Source: Limnephilus marmoratus
Taxonomy: Eukaryota; Arthropoda; Insecta; Trichoptera; Limnephilidae
Assembly (NCBI GenBank): GCA_917880885.1
Contig: OU862910.1
Span: forward strand, 49,715,285-49,779,284
DNA length: 64,000 nucleotides
Reading direction: 5' to 3'
The notes beneath the pieces were generated by a model. The model made no database searches, was not told the origin of the DNA, and saw only the letters and a list, made by a program, of their open reading frames with translations. The position numbers and the translations under genes are program-made. Each line of letters opens with the position of its first letter. Position 1 is the first letter of the stretch. Positions 21,241 to 33,012 of this stretch are shown piece after piece.

Positions 21241-22742
21241 CGACGGTCGACCGCCTGGACCAAGGTCACTTCTACACCGCCATGGTGTAGAGCAACTCGC
21301 CGGCTCCCTGAAGACTTGTGATCTTCACCGCCGTAGTCTCCTGACCTTTTTTTTTTTTTTTTTATTAACAATTTTTTTTTGGTTACATACATAAAAATAT
21401 TACAAAAAAACATTTCTTTAAATAAGAAGTAAAAAAAAATAAAATAAAATATGTAGCTTAACGATAAACAATAATACAATTTAACAACAAAAAAAAGATG
21501 TTACAATATTATACATATATGTATGGTAACAAAAAAAAATCCCACATAGGCATCGCCAGTTCGTGGGTATACTTAAGTTTTTTTTTAATGCAGTTAAGAT
21601 ACAACATAGCAAATTAAACTTTAAATTAGTAAATTGAAAAATAATTATGTTTTAACATATTTATAGAACAAATAATTCCGTATTTAAAAAACAAAAGTTA
21701 GGAAAAATATATATATATATATGAAAAACAAAAAAGGTTAAATAAAAATTAGGGATTTGTAAAGTTATAACAGGTAAGATGTTATAGCCAGTGGCGTAGC
21801 TAGCATGGGTGGCACCCGGGGCGGAAAACACGGTGTCACCCCCCCCCCCATTAATTTTTTTTTTTGAGAAATTCAAAACACAAATTTTGACTTCCTAAAA
21901 TATAAAAAAAAAAACATTTCTAGCTAGTCAAATATGTAAAAAAAAATTGTTATCCTCAAAATTAAAACACTAACAGAATAACAGCTTTTTCAACAATCGA
22001 TAGGTGATAATTTCCTTCGCGAGTTCCCGTCAATCACAATGTACGAAAGAAATAAGAATGACACAGGGGAAAAGGGAGGAATATTTCACGGGAATCCCCA
22101 ATAAATCAATAGTAAGAGCTAGCAACGAAAATAAAATAACTGAATTTTTGGGGAATGCTGACCGACCGAGCCATATACCTACAAATTACAGAGTTCCGTG
22201 TGGAGTCTTCAATTCTAATATGCTGCAAAAATCTGAAGAAAATCATTTGCTGTCATGAAAACATAGTAACCAATACTTAGGTTAAAACCAGTTTCGTGTT
22301 CAGAGTGTAACGATAAAATTTCAATCGTGAAATAGTAAAGAGGGCGTTCAAGTATAACGTAACGCAATTTTTGAAAAATTTTGACCCTCTCTCCCCTAAT
22401 GCAACGCGCCGTAACGTTTTTCTGCACCTCTCTCCCCCTAAACGTTACGTAACACCCAAGTGACTATTTTTACCTAAAAGTCTCAATTAAATTGCGCAAA
22501 GTACTGGAAAGTCGCTTAAATACCTTTTTCTTGTTTTAATCGCGTTTGCGGTAAAAATAAAACAAGAGATTTCAAACTCGCAATAGGTCCATGCGTACAT
22601 TGTTTATTTTATTGTTTTAAATTGTAATTCATAAACAATTTGGGAAAATATTATTATTTTTATCGGCCTTTCATTCCTTCCGGATCTCCACAATTTAATA
22701 GTGTCTTACCTTTAATACACCTACATGGTTTTACAACACAAC

Positions 22743-22941
22743 TTTTTTTTTTTTTTTGTAAAGAAAGACAAACATTCCTGGGTTACGAATAACCCAACAA
22801 TGTTTGAAAATCTCCTACTACCACCACAGAGAGTCGAAAATGTTGCTTGTGTTGTGATGGAGGACTTAGCCAGCCGAGGAATCGTACATGTGACGCTCGG
22901 GTGGAACCCAAGCGCTATGTCCACTCAACCACTGACCGGTT
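22743..22941 (-). repeat. SINE family B, copy 2
   Basis: Reverse orientation with a T run (tail) at 22743-22757 and the tRNA-like head at the right. It is about 90 percent similar by eye to 50230-50426. It sits inside the hAT at 21789-23841. Confidence 0.8.
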
Positions 22942-23039
22942 TCATTTTACATTAGCTACACTGAGGAGGCCCTGAAGAAATTAATTTTACAAAGGTTTCC
23001 ATATGGAGCAACACTTTACTCCACTATGATTCATAAGCT

Positions 23040-23470
23040 TACTTAGAATGGAGTAAAACCTTTTTCATGATCTGAATGCAGTTATACAAGTCTTCAAAAC
23101 GAAAATTTAAAAGTCCACAGTATGATTCACAGAAGAGAAAAACCTTTTTCATGTCATGCTTGTAACTGTTCGTGTTCTCAAAAGGGATACATAAGAAGCC
23201 AGTTGCTGACTCAGTGTGGAGAAAAACCTTTTTCATGTTTCAACTGCAACTATTCATGTACTATGAAGAGAAATCTAAAAATTACACGTTTACCGACAGT
23301 GGAAAAAAAACTTATTTCATGTCCTGACTGCAACTATTCTTATTCTCGAAAAAAATAACTATAACGGCACTTGCTAACTCACAGTGATTAAAAACCTTTT
23401 TCTTGTCCCGACTGTAACTATTCATGCGCTACAAAACGGTATCTAAAAATTCACACCTACCTACCTTGTT
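23040..23470 (+). pseudogene. Degenerate C2H2 zinc-finger array
   Basis: About five fingers with the recurring start KPFSC..C.YSC and linkers such as GEKPFSC. The frame 23122-23358 holds the cleanest three; others flank it behind stop codons (KPFS then a stop in place of Cys near 23066, and KPFSCPDCNYSC near 23395). Several zinc-ligand His residues are replaced (QLLTQCG where an H-x3-H is expected). The tract looks like an exon of a host zinc-finger gene captured by the hAT and left to decay. No start codon or splice sites are evident. Confidence 0.65.
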
Positions 23471-23842
23471 TTTCAAACTGGTCTTTCAGCACTAATAATC
23501 ACGGTAACACAATAATAACTTCTTCACTAATTCACGTCAGTCCATAGATAACAATTCACTTCACGAGTCTACGTTAATCACAATATACGAACGAAATTAG
23601 AATGACACAAGGAATATTTCAGGGAAATCCCCGACTAAGCTAGGAACAAAAAAAACATTTTTCGGAAATCCCCGACCAACCAAGCCAAAGAGCAAAATAA
23701 CAGTCAGTGTTAACGTGTAAAATATTTTTTACGGCAATTTTGCACTTTCGTAAGTTTTTTCTCCACGATCGAGTGTCACCCCCTCCTCGGGTGGCACCCG
23801 GGGCGGTCCGCCCCCCCCGCCCCCCCTTCGCTACGCTACTGG

Positions 23843-25559
23843 TTATAGCAGGTAGGTTTTTGTGTCATTTGTAGTTATCCAAGTCTTTATTAATTTTTTG
23901 TATATGCTGTAAGAGGATATGTTTTTAGATTTAATTTCTATAGTCTGATACAGTGCATTATAGATTTTTGGTGCAATGAAAAAAGCATGTCTTTGCGCAA
24001 GCCTAGTTTTGCAAAGGGGAACCTCAAATGCATTATTTACTCTACTGCTGGAGCGTTTTTCGTTTTTTGTAAAATATACATTTCGTGAAAATATATATTT
24101 CAGACATTGCATACAGTAGATTTTTCTTATATCTAAGAGTTCAGCTTCTTGGAGTAATTGCAAGGAGGGGTAGGTAACATCTTTATGCAACAATATTTTT
24201 ATTATTAATTTTTGAGTAATTTCTAGTTGCTTAATATGGGTATCATAAATACCCCCCCATCCAATTATTCCATAAGATATTGATGATTGCACCAATGCAT
24301 GATATACCAGTTTCATTCTTTTAATATCAACTATTTTATTTAATCGTTTAAAAATGTAAGTTAAATACCTAAGTTTATTTACAAGGTTTTCTACGTGATT
24401 TGTCCATTTTAGTTGGCTGTCTATAATAATTCCTAGGTATTTAACTGTGTTCCCCGAATTCATTTCTATACAGTTAGCACACAAAACAGGGTTGCAAGAA
24501 TTGTTGTGAAACCTTATATTTAGGTGAGTTAAGGGTGCCGCCCTTTTGGTATTATAGAATGGAATATACATAGTTTTTTCACAGTTCAGAGTTAGGAGGT
24601 TTTGGTTTAGCCATTCTTTGACAATGGATGTGCACTTATTTGCGTTTTCAGAGACTTCTTTCCATGATTTACCATGGACTGTGATAGCAGTATCATCAGC
24701 ATACGAGAATAGTTTTCCTGGAATACTGATATTACACAGGTCATTGATATAAATTAGGAACAATAATGGACCGATAACTGTACCTTGTGGAACCCCATGT
24801 CTCACATATTCTGGTTTACTAATATTATCACCAATTTTTGTACATTGTCTGCGATCAAGTAATAAATTTGTTAATAGTGACAGACAATTATTTTTAATTC
24901 CAATATTATTTAGTTTTCTAATCAGTTTATTATGATTTACGGTATCAAACGCTTTTTTTAGGTCTAAAAAGATTGTTAAGCTTTTCATATTTAAGTCAAG
25001 ATTGGTGTATATATTTTTTGTTAGATTAAATAAAGCGTCATCTGTAAGTACTAAGACCTTTTCTGAAACCGTATTGATTTGGGGACAAAAGTGCATTTGA
25101 TTCTAGAAACTCTAGTACTTGTATTTTAATAATTTTTTCTAATATCTTCGCTAGTTGGGATATTAGCGATATTGGTCTGTAATTGTCAAGTTTAGAGATT
25201 GATCCAGATTTATGTATTGGTACAATATTGGAGAGTTTAAATGCGTCTGGGAAAACGTTTTTTTCAAAATAGGAATTAAAAATGTATTGCAAGGGCTTCG
25301 AAATGTGTTGTTTAATAGATTTGATAGCGATGACGCTTAATTCATCTGGACCATTGGCTGTATTTATGTTAAGATTGTCAATGTGTTTTATTATTTCAGA
25401 TCCGGTAATACGTTTAAATTGGGTTAAATTAGGACTATTTTCAGAGTGTTCGTCCATTTGAGTGTAGTGATGAATATGGTTTTGAAATGAGGGATTGTTA
25501 TTTATTATATCTGAAGCAACATTTGTAAAAAAATCACCTCCTTCTTCACTCATCATCAT
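23843..25559 (-). pseudogene. LINE reverse transcriptase, frameshifted
   Basis: Two minus frames make one reverse transcriptase: 25038-25559 (FFTNVA, NYRPISLIS, LSPNQYGFRKG) and 23843-25096 (FLDLKKAFDTVNH, PQGTVIGPLLFLIYIND, catalytic YADD at 24692-24703, then the thumb and a C-terminus ending IKTWITTND). The first frame runs into a stop at 25038 shortly after GLST, and the second resumes with DDALFNLT. A single extra T near 25047 explains the shift. The order of motifs fits jockey/CR1-type LINEs; no RNase H is seen. The break makes this copy inactive. Confidence 0.88.
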
Positions 25560-25705
25560 TCAGCAGCAACACTAATGGCACCACTGTCACTCCGCTCCGC
25601 TTCGACCTCGCTACGTAGCGCAACAATAAAGACTGACTCCTTTCAATTCTCTCTACCGATCCGGCCCGCTCCCTCACTTTTTTTTTAAATATTGCTTTAT
25701 TGCAT

Positions 25706-26410
25706 TCATTTAACGATACCAACAACGTTGCATCTCTCAGCCGTCTTTGAAGCAAATTCCCTAAGAATTTCATTTAAATCTAAACTAAATGTTTCCGCCT
25801 TATGCCCGTGCAGTATTGCTAAATAAGTAAGTCTTATCTGCTTCATTGGTAGTCGGAGGAATGTTCCGATGCGTCAGAGGGCACTCAGAGACCTTTCAAG
25901 CGACGTAGACGCAGCTGGCACGGTGAGGAGTAAGACTACTAACTTTTCTACTTCATTAATCATTGCTCTTGAAACTTTAGGTAGATTAGCCAGTTCTCTT
26001 GCGTACTCTCGGACAGTCTTCACGTGAGGTATTGCTTTCTTAGCTATCTTTATTTGCAGTGCTGGTGAGTCAATATCAAAATCAGTTGCGTGAATGCCTA
26101 ATTCGGTCTAGATGTCGCTTGCTGATAATTCCTTTGAACGGTTAAGTAGAAAAGATTCGAGCTGGGCGAGGCGATTCATTCCAGGCTGTTCAAACCTTCT
26201 TTCCAACTCGTTTTTAGACAAGTCTAACACTGATATAAATTTTTGGTGGAGACTTTCCCTAGGCGACAACTGCACAGTTGGAGCTCTGCCACTGAAGGGT
26301 TTTGGAGGGGCTCGAGCATAGGGCATAGTAGGCATAGTGAGTACCATATTTTGATCTGTCCATATGCGATTGAAATCGTGTTCACCCATCAAGTTGTACA
26401 CATTCCACAA
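25706..26410 (-). pseudogene. hAT transposase C-terminus with two stops
   Basis: One minus frame from 26410 to the natural stop at 25706-25708. It has a helical stretch (KNELERRFEQPGMNRLAQLE), an acidic spacer, and the hAT dimerisation block (LLLTVPA, TSLERSLSAL, RIGTFLR, LAILHGHK, LDLNEILREF). Two in-frame stops interrupt it: a TAG just after SASDI, at 26108-26110, and a TGA inside SAL-RIG near 25885, which is consistent with a C-to-T change of CGA. The catalytic domain is missing because little sequence is left before the right terminus. AATAAA follows near 25690 on the minus strand. Confidence 0.85.
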
Positions 26411-26503
26411 TACAGATAGTAAAATTGGAGGGGGCGCGGCCCCCCCCCATTTGATTTTAGGGGGGCATTTGGCCCCCTCTGCCCCCCACTTCCGCGGTCG
26501 CTG

Positions 26504-26850
26504 GATAGATAGATAGATAGATAGAAGATAGAAGAAGATGAACGCGGCAGATAGGTCGAATCTCCGGGCCCGCTAGGGTGAATTCGACCGTACGTTCGTA
26601 CAATACGCCATGCCGCGGCATATATACGTTTACACGCTTTTTTCACTTACGTCGTTAAGATTCCCACATTATTTTTCTTCTTCTTCTTTTCTTTGATACG
26701 GCAAATTCGACCATAGGTCCGTTCAATACACGGTTTCTTTACTTACGTCGTTAAGATTCCCACATTGTTTTTCTTCTTCTTCTTTTCTTTGATACCGCAA
26801 ATTCGACCGTAGGTCCGTTCAATATCCGGTTTCTTTACTTACGTCGTTAA
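26504..26850. repeat. GATA microsatellite and 96-bp tandem repeat
   Basis: A (GATA)n run with GAAGATA variants at 26504-26535 is followed by just over two copies of a 96-bp unit, with acttacgtcgttaag starting at 26645, 26741 and 26837. Units contain a pyrimidine tract (cttcttcttcttt) and aattcgacc. Confidence 0.85.
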
Positions 26851-28700
26851 GATTCTGAATATATTTTAGTGTATATTGTCGTCTTAATACGATTAGAATT
26901 TGCTCCCATATGGTCTTGTTTACAAAAATATATAAAGAATTGGTTGTACATCCAATCCCCACCCGCGATTGGTTTTTGACTCATCTTTCGCCGATAAAAC
27001 CGCTTTGGTAAAACCAAAGATGTTGATCTCTCGACCTCCGAGGAGATTGCATCTCATCACGTCAATATTTTGTTTCGCAGACAAAACTTTTACCAGTCAA
27101 TATATTTATCAAATCTAACAAGAACTAGGCTCCACAAAAAGCAATGTAAAAATTGTTGAAATAATAATACTTGTTGGTAATAAAAAGCAACTATTTGTTT
27201 CCCGAAAACAACTTCATTGGTCTGAAAACAGCATCTACAATATCTTCACATCAGTTGGACAATGTTCTGACATTTTTTTCAAAAATTACCCTTGAATGTA
27301 AAATCATTTATTTTGCTTATTTCTATACCCAAATAATTTTCAGAGCCATTGTTATGAGAATATTTGCGTTGGACGCCAAAATGTTATGAGAATAAGATGG
27401 AGAGCAAGAGACAAGTGAGATTATTTCTGGAGAATTTGTATCTCAGGCGTGGACCTTAAGCAGGCGGCTATGAAATACTTTGTGTGAGGATAGGTTATTT
27501 AATGAAAGAGATTATTGCTTTGAGACAGTTAAATTAATTTATTAATAAGTACAATAAAACAATCAGGGCTAGACTAAATCTGAATGGGCATATTATGGAG
27601 CGTTAGTATCGTTTAATCTTGAGGATTTGATGAATGGGTGATGCCATACGTAGGCGTTCCATGATGCTGCTTGCTGCCTTCGGAGATGTGCGGTCAGCTC
27701 CCTCCGCTGCTGACATGTGCTGAACGGCAGGCTGGAGCGACGAATCAGGCCTCCAGGCCCGCGGTTTCCCAGCGACGTCCCGTCCAAGGGTGGTTGCCAG
27801 CCAGCCGACTATGTTGATGACGGCCAAGGTTGGCGATCTTCGACCACCTGGCACCTCTGGCTCCAGGTGTAGTCGGAAGGTCTTGTGATGTCTGCGTCTG
27901 CAGATGCTGGATGTGGTTTTAATCCAGAAGAAATAATGGGCTCCCATGGTACTCCGCTGCTGATCCAGGATTTTAATGATTGTTCTGATGGTCTTCAATG
28001 ATGGATGCCGCTGATGGGCGCGGGTTTATCAATCTTCACAACATGTTGTTAAAATAATGGCGAATTATTACTATTTGATTACGTCGACCCGCCACAGGGA
28101 CGGTGGCCGAGGCCACCTGTGGCAGCTCAAAGAATCAGGAGTTCTCTTTTCAAATCTCCTGGTTTGAATTTGTCCAGGATCAGCAACTGTTGCATTAAAA
28201 AATATTGCAGGGCTCGCAATATTACCAATGCCCAAATGTCAATGGGCAAGCATTAGAGGTGCCACACACCGAAACTATAAATAAAGTGTATATAAGAGGG
28301 TGCACACACCTTGTTACCAATACTTTTATGTAACACCATCTCTACAATACTTGTATGATAAAGTTCTAACGTCAAGTTTTTAAATCTCCCATTCATTTTA
28401 CAAGGTTCTGCAAACACTTTGAACATTTGGCAATTATCACGACAGTTATGCGCAGTATAGTTTGTAATTTTAGTTGGAGAGCCTTGTTCTGAGATGTCAA
28501 AGTTTGCAAAGACAAATTCTCATAATCTATATAACAATTTCCGATTTTGAGGTTCTATCTTGTGTAATGCATTTTAGTTTAACATTTTAAAGGAAAATAT
28601 TTAAATAGATTGTGGCCTTGCCTTGGAATGGCGTTAGGGAAACGTAGTTAGAACTTTATGCAATGAAATATTATGCCTTAGCTGGTTACATATGGTTCGT
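26851..28700. other. Intergenic; GC-rich relic and foldback repeat
   Basis: The stretch 27590-28140 is clearly more GC-rich than its surroundings and open on the minus strand (27603-27998), but I cannot match it to a family; it may be old LTR-element sequence. Positions 28320-28700 form one half of a foldback repeat also seen at 62860-63440, with the opposite half echoed at 30770-30880. Confidence 0.5.
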
Positions 28701-28701
28701 A

Positions 28702-29684
28702 CAGTGGCGTAGATAGCATGGATGGCATCCGGGGCGAATGTCACCCCCCGGGGCGTGGTGTCACCCCCCCTCCCATTAAAGTTGACTTTGAGAAATTCAG
28801 AACGCAAATTACAACTTCATAAAAAAAAAAAAAAATATTAGTCAAATGGGTAAAAAATTGGTACATCCTTGGGGTGAAGAGGGGGTGGGGGGGAGGGGTT
28901 GCCAGAGAATTTCAGGATAAAATTTCTCCATAAATATAGGCTATTTTTGCCTTAGAACCCCTACAGACTATGTTTTTAAAACGCTGAATTTAATGTCACT
29001 GAAACAATTATATACAAAAGATATTCTAATGTACGCATTCAAAAATCAGTATAACTTTACACAGACAAACTCGGGCCGATTCACAAGATCTACATTACAA
29101 CATACATTCTACCAACCTACAACTAAAACGACTTTTGGACAAAGAAATATGGAATACTTCTCTGTAAAATTATTTAATTTACTCCCTCTTGCAATGAAAA
29201 CCACAAAAAAAAATAACCGCCTTCAAAAGAAGCATAAAAATATGGATTATGGACATGGGCAGGAAGAAAATAGATTTAATTTTGCAACCCAACAAAGAAT
29301 AATGCTTGTTTTGTACTTTCTTTTAGATCTAACTTAATAATTTTCCTTGGCAATATTCTAACATAGATTAGGTATTTACTTATAATTCAAATAATAAAAC
29401 TTATACAATGTGTCCCTAGAACGGGGTACCCCAGTAAGGACACATTTTCTCTAATAAACTGTAAAAAAAAAAAAATAAATAAATAACAAATAACAAATAA
29501 AAACCGTCCGACACAAAATTCGGGGCACTCCACTGGGAGACATGGAGCTACAGACCGTCTTCATGGGTACTATATATTTTGGTGACAATAGCCTTCGTTA
29601 TATTTTCTTCCACTGTCGGGTGTCACCCCCCATCGGGTGGCACCCGGGGGGGGGGAGGGCGCCGCCCCCCTAGCCACGCCACCG
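28702..29684. mobile_element. Non-autonomous hAT with CAGTGGCGTAG ends
   Basis: The left end is CAGTGGCGTAGATAGC; the right end, reversed, is CGGTGGCGTGGCTAGG. Subterminal GGGTGGCACCCGGGG and tgtcaccccc blocks match the ends of 21789-23841. The flanks share only CGTAC, so the 8-bp duplication is damaged or the boundary is off by a few bases. It contains a LINE 3' end at about 28936-29475 and sits inside a foldback repeat. Confidence 0.75.
28936..29475 (+). pseudogene. LINE 3' end (CR1-like C-terminus and poly(A))
   Basis: The frame 28993-29337 carries TKTTFGQRNMEYFSVKLFN followed by LLP, the closing motif of CR1/jockey ORF2 proteins. AATAAA (near 29451) and an A-rich tail ending in aaataaataaat follow. 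It is 5'-truncated to the last ~110 codons. A similar end (KCNSSFGQRGSEFLVIKLYN) is at 48350-48560. Confidence 0.75.
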
Positions 29685-29756
29685 CGTACACGTCATATTT
29701 AAATATTTTCCTTTAAAATATACAAAACTAAAATATAAATTTTTTATAAGAACACG

Positions 29757-30179
29757 AGCTGGTTCCCGGCATGCGTTGCTATACCATTTTATAAAGAAAT
29801 TGTTACTCCCTGCGTGTCCTTTCCCTTTCGTCCCGTTCCCTTTTCGCCTCCCCTTCCTCTCCTGTGTCCCCTTACCCTCCCGCATTCCCAATCCGTCTCC
29901 TCCACTTTACCGTCCCGCGAACCTCTTCCCGAGTTCCCTTCCCCCCTCCCGCATTCCACACATTTAGTCCCTGTACATCATTTTTCAAACAGCTCGAGTG
30001 CCATGTATTGCAATTTTTTTAATACAAATTTCATAATTCCAGAGGACACCAGTAGTTTCATACAAACCTTGTCCTGACAATAACAAACACAGAAAAAAAA
30101 GAATTATCCAATTTGGTGCAGTGGTTCGGAAGTTATGAGCGTACAAACATTTCGGCGATTCATTTTTATTTATATAAGA
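29757..30179 (-). mobile_element. Non-autonomous Helitron, copy 2
   Basis: Same family as 20009-20475. The 5' TC end has one extra base (TCTTATATAAATA) and the 3' CTAG has decayed to CTCG. The purine tract is shorter than in the other copies. Confidence 0.7.
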
Positions 30180-30325
30180 ATATAGAAGATATAACTTTTG
30201 AAGGTTATTCCCATAAAAAAAAATTGAATATTCCTTTACACTTACATAAAAGTCAATCAAAAATAAAATCGGATATATTAATCCAAGATGCTATCTAGGT
30301 TTCCAATCAGTTCTTAGAACGATTG

Positions 30326-30541
30326 TTTCCAACGAAAAGGGTAGTTACTAGTTACCCTAGAAAAATTAATCGAAGATAATATTGTTAATTCTAAAATTTG
30401 AATGTTTCCGACGAAATGGATAGCTACCCTAGAAAAATTAATCGAAGATAATATTGTAAATTCTAAAATTTGAATGTTTACGACGAAAGGGATAGCTACC
30501 CTAGAAAAATTAATCGAAGATAATATTGTTAATTTCAAAAG
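30326..30541. repeat. 72-bp tandem repeat, three units
   Basis: Units recur every 72 bp (ccctagaaaaattaatcgaa at about 30355, 30428 and 30500), each ending near gacgaaa-ggatagctac. They differ by a few bases. The minus frame 30314-30538 reads through them and is not a gene. The unit resembles the spacer of the foldback at 43705-44313. Confidence 0.85.
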
Positions 30542-30559
30542 TTGAAATATGAGAATGAC

Positions 30560-30740
30560 AAATATTACGGTTTGATGGAAGGTGGCAATGGTTGAACGGG
30601 CGGCCGTCCCGGTTAAACGAGGTTCTGAGTTCGAGTCCTAGTTGCGACCATTATATTTTTCATTTTTCTGTGTCTTGTTCTCTTTCATATGATCGTTTAG
30701 ATTATTAGTGATATCTTCTTCTTCAATTATATAAAAAAAA
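30560..30740 (+). repeat. tRNA-like element, single copy of the 43705-44313 family
   Basis: A tRNA-like stretch with box B GAGTTCGAGTCC and a 3' end GTTGCGACCA is followed by tgtgtcttgttctctttcat and tatcttcttcttcaat. The same order occurs in both arms of the foldback at 43705-44313. Confidence 0.7.
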
Positions 30741-31091
30741 AAACTAAAATACTTCGAACAAGATTCAACTTCAAAATCCGAAATCGGTAAATAGATTATG
30801 AGGAATCGTCTTTGTAAACTTTGACACCCTGTATCTCAGAACAAGGTAAAGTGAAGTTAGAACCCTGACAATTTTCTTTAATGGCTTCCTGATACTTCAA
30901 AAGCTTCAAGTAGGTTTTGGTCAATCCTTAATTTGTAATCCCTGCTATTATGACAACAATGTCACATTTAGGTCATAAAATTGAGACGACCGAATTATAA
31001 TTACAATTTGATTGACTCTTTGAAAGGTAAACAATGCGTAATTAAGATGAACACGTCACTGGGGATTTCCGTAGATTGTCCGGGACAGAAA

Positions 31092-31553
31092 TCTGTATAA
31101 ATATAAATGTATCGCCGAAATGTACCTATGTACGCGCGTAACTTCCGAACGACTGCACCAAATTGGATAATTCTTTTTTTTTCGTGTTCTTCATTGACAG
31201 GACAAGGTTTGTATAAAACTACTGGTGAGCTCTGGCATTATGAAATTTGTATAAAAATTGGCACGCGAGCTGTTTGGAAAATGACAGGGACTGAATATAT
31301 GGAATGCGGGAGGGGAGAGGAGAACTCGGGTAGGGGGTTCACGAGAGGGTGGGGGAGGGAAACCCGGGAGGGGGGAGTGGGGTGGGGAGAGGGAAAATGT
31401 AGTAGATGGAGTGGCAACGCAAGAGGGGAAGGGGTCGCGAGAGAGGAAGGGGGGGGGGGGCAGAAGGAGAACGGGACGAAAGGGAAAGGACACGCAGAGA
31501 GAAACAATTTCTTCATTAAATGGCACAAGCAACGCATGCCGGGAACCAGCTAG
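31092..31553 (+). mobile_element. Non-autonomous Helitron, copy 3
   Basis: It starts TCTGTATAAATATAAATG after an A and ends CCAGCTAG before a T. The interior is strongly purine-biased, gga and ggg rich. Frames on both strands over the tract (Gly/Arg or Pro/Ser rich) are artefacts. Confidence 0.8.
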
Positions 31554-32567
31554 TTAAACATATTTCAAGACTTCGACTGTGGTAGCTTTTATTTCTGCAT
31601 AATTTGAAATTGTTATTATTTTTTTGATAAGATCGAATAACATGTCTGCTAGGCAGAAAAAAACATAATTCGTCACTTTTTCAAATCTCGTTTTGTACGC
31701 CGTATTGACAAAAGCAAAACTATACTTTTTTTAAATAAGAAAGTTTTTTTTGTATATTTTATTACGATCAAAAAGAAAGACTTATGGAATCGCAAGATTA
31801 ACTAGTTCGTCCTCTTTCTTCTCACACGTCTTGTTCGAAAACGAAAAAGACAGAAAATACTTCATTTATTTATTTATTTATTTATCTATATAAGGAATGT
31901 TTACATTAAATTATTCAATGCCTGTCTCACTAGGGTATACCTGTGTTGAGACAGGCGTAGAGGTACATAAATGAGTATCATACATAAGAATATTTAATTA
32001 TAACATAAGAATATTTTAGGTAAGATACATACTGATTTATACAATTCAAACAGAAAGATGATTTAAATTGAGGGTTAATACCATAAAGAGAGCATTATAT
32101 AGGTAAAGGAAGAGATGAATAAAGTAGTAAACCCTGTAGAATCTATATAGGGAGTTATATTATACATATATGATTTTACTATTTTAATTTCTTTGATAAG
32201 GGTATACTAGAACGACGACGTAACGTACGATCTCTCGCTGGAACTAGTATACTAACAAAACAATAAAAATGAATAGGGACTAGTATACCCAAAGAAGTTT
32301 TCCTATTATTTTAACATCATTGTTTATTATTTCAGGGTAGTTTGTTTTTGTTGCACATCGACGACCTTTTGTCATGTGCACCATTTTTTATTTTTATTTA
32401 TTTGGGATACTAACAGTTTACATTAATAACAGAGCATATAGTAATTAATTCACAATAATTGAACCATTTACAGGTTTCCACATAGGTATTGTATATAAGT
32501 GTAGTGATTCCAGAGATATTTACCAATGAACAATTAATAATTGGATAATTTGTATAGCGCCGTTTTT
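31554..32567. other. Intergenic, AT-rich
   Basis: Contains a (TTTA)n run near 31861-31890 and a small foldback at about 32205-32290 (tatactag ... ctagtata). No gene. Confidence 0.45.
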
Positions 32568-33012
32568 GTCTGATCTGGTTCGTCTAATAGGAACTCGTAT
32601 CTGTATTGGAGGCGTCTACTAATATCTACAGGAATTCCAAAAACTGAAAAAATCGAACTAATATCTATGAGAATCAAAGTGTTGACGAATATCTACAGCT
32701 CAAACTGTTGACTAATATCTATGATAACCAAAGTGTTGACGAATATCTACAGTACTGGCAGAGGTTGGATTTGCAATTAAGTAAAGCATATTGGAATAAC
32801 GTAATATTGCGTATGCAGTTTAAAAAACTTAATTTATGTAAGTATGTATGTAAAAATCCCTGATATCGGACTATTGGACACATTTAGCTGATTAGTCCAA
32901 TCTACGCTCTGTAGATATTAGTTCAACCTACGCTCTGTAGATATTAGTCAACACTCTGAAGTTCGTAGATATTAGTTCAACATATGAGCTGTAGATATTC
33001 ATCCGACATACA
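32568..33012. repeat. 445-bp duplicated segment, copy A
   Basis: Aligns without gaps to 33358-33802 (offset 790 bp) with about seven differences. It consists of ~45 bp of LINE coding sequence at the left edge and a foldback built of AATATCTA motifs on the left and TAGATATT motifs on the right. The left junction cuts the LINE reading abruptly, so this copy looks like the derived duplicate. Confidence 0.9.

Larger units (their letters stand above)
21789..23841. mobile_element. Non-autonomous hAT carrying decayed C2H2 zinc fingers
   Basis: This 2053-bp element has ends CAGTGGCGTAGCTAGC and, reversed, CAGTAGCGTAGCGAAG. The perfect 8-bp duplication GTTATAGC lies at 21781-21788 and 23842-23849, inside the LINE 3' region. 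No transposase is present. The interior has a SINE B copy (22743-22941), a SINE A tail scrap (22943-22985), a duplicated block (22004-22260 and 23551-23700) and a zinc-finger tract at 23040-23470. A related element with CAGTGGCGTAG ends is at 28702-29684. Confidence 0.88.
21347..25559 (-). mobile_element. 5'-truncated LINE (jockey/CR1-like), interrupted by a hAT
   Basis: The 3' end is marked by a 17-base T run at 21347-21363 (a poly(A) tail on the minus strand). The AT-rich 3' UTR runs to 21780 and resumes at 23842 after the inserted hAT. The reverse transcriptase follows to about 25535-25559, where similarity stops, so the endonuclease and ORF1 are missing. I found no target duplication. Confidence 0.8.
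20493..26503 (-). mobile_element. 6-kb hAT relic inserted in a GATA tract, host to nested elements
   Basis: The ends are inverted repeats: CAGGGACCGCGGAAGT at 20493 and, reversed from 26503, CAGCGACCGCGGAAGT. GATAGATA flanks both sides (20485-20492, 26504-26511), an 8-bp duplication typical of hAT, though the GATA repeat weakens it. The transposase end is at 25706-26410 on the minus strand, only about 100 bp inside the right terminus, so the 5' part of the gene has been lost. A LINE (21347-25559) and, inside it, a second hAT (21789-23841) interrupt the element. The LTR-like stretch 20649-21080 lies near its left end. Confidence 0.75.

Noticed and set aside
21013..21479. Trp/Leu/Gly-rich frames
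   Set aside because: Produced by the ccggcaacgagcc minisatellite and the LINE T run.
21347..25559. Target-site duplication for the LINE
   Set aside because: The bases before the T run (ctcctgacc) and after the 5' end (cacctcctt) look alike only superficially and do not give a convincing duplication.
28694..29692. Perfect 8-bp duplication around the hAT at 28702
   Set aside because: Only CGTAC is shared between flanks; the claim was reduced to a damaged duplication.
30326..30541. CRISPR-like spaced repeats
   Set aside because: The units are contiguous 72-bp tandem copies without unique spacers, and the genome is eukaryotic.
31107..31553. 148-aa Gly/Arg-rich frame and its antisense Pro-rich frames
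   Set aside because: Same Helitron tract artefact; no start context, domain or conservation between copies.
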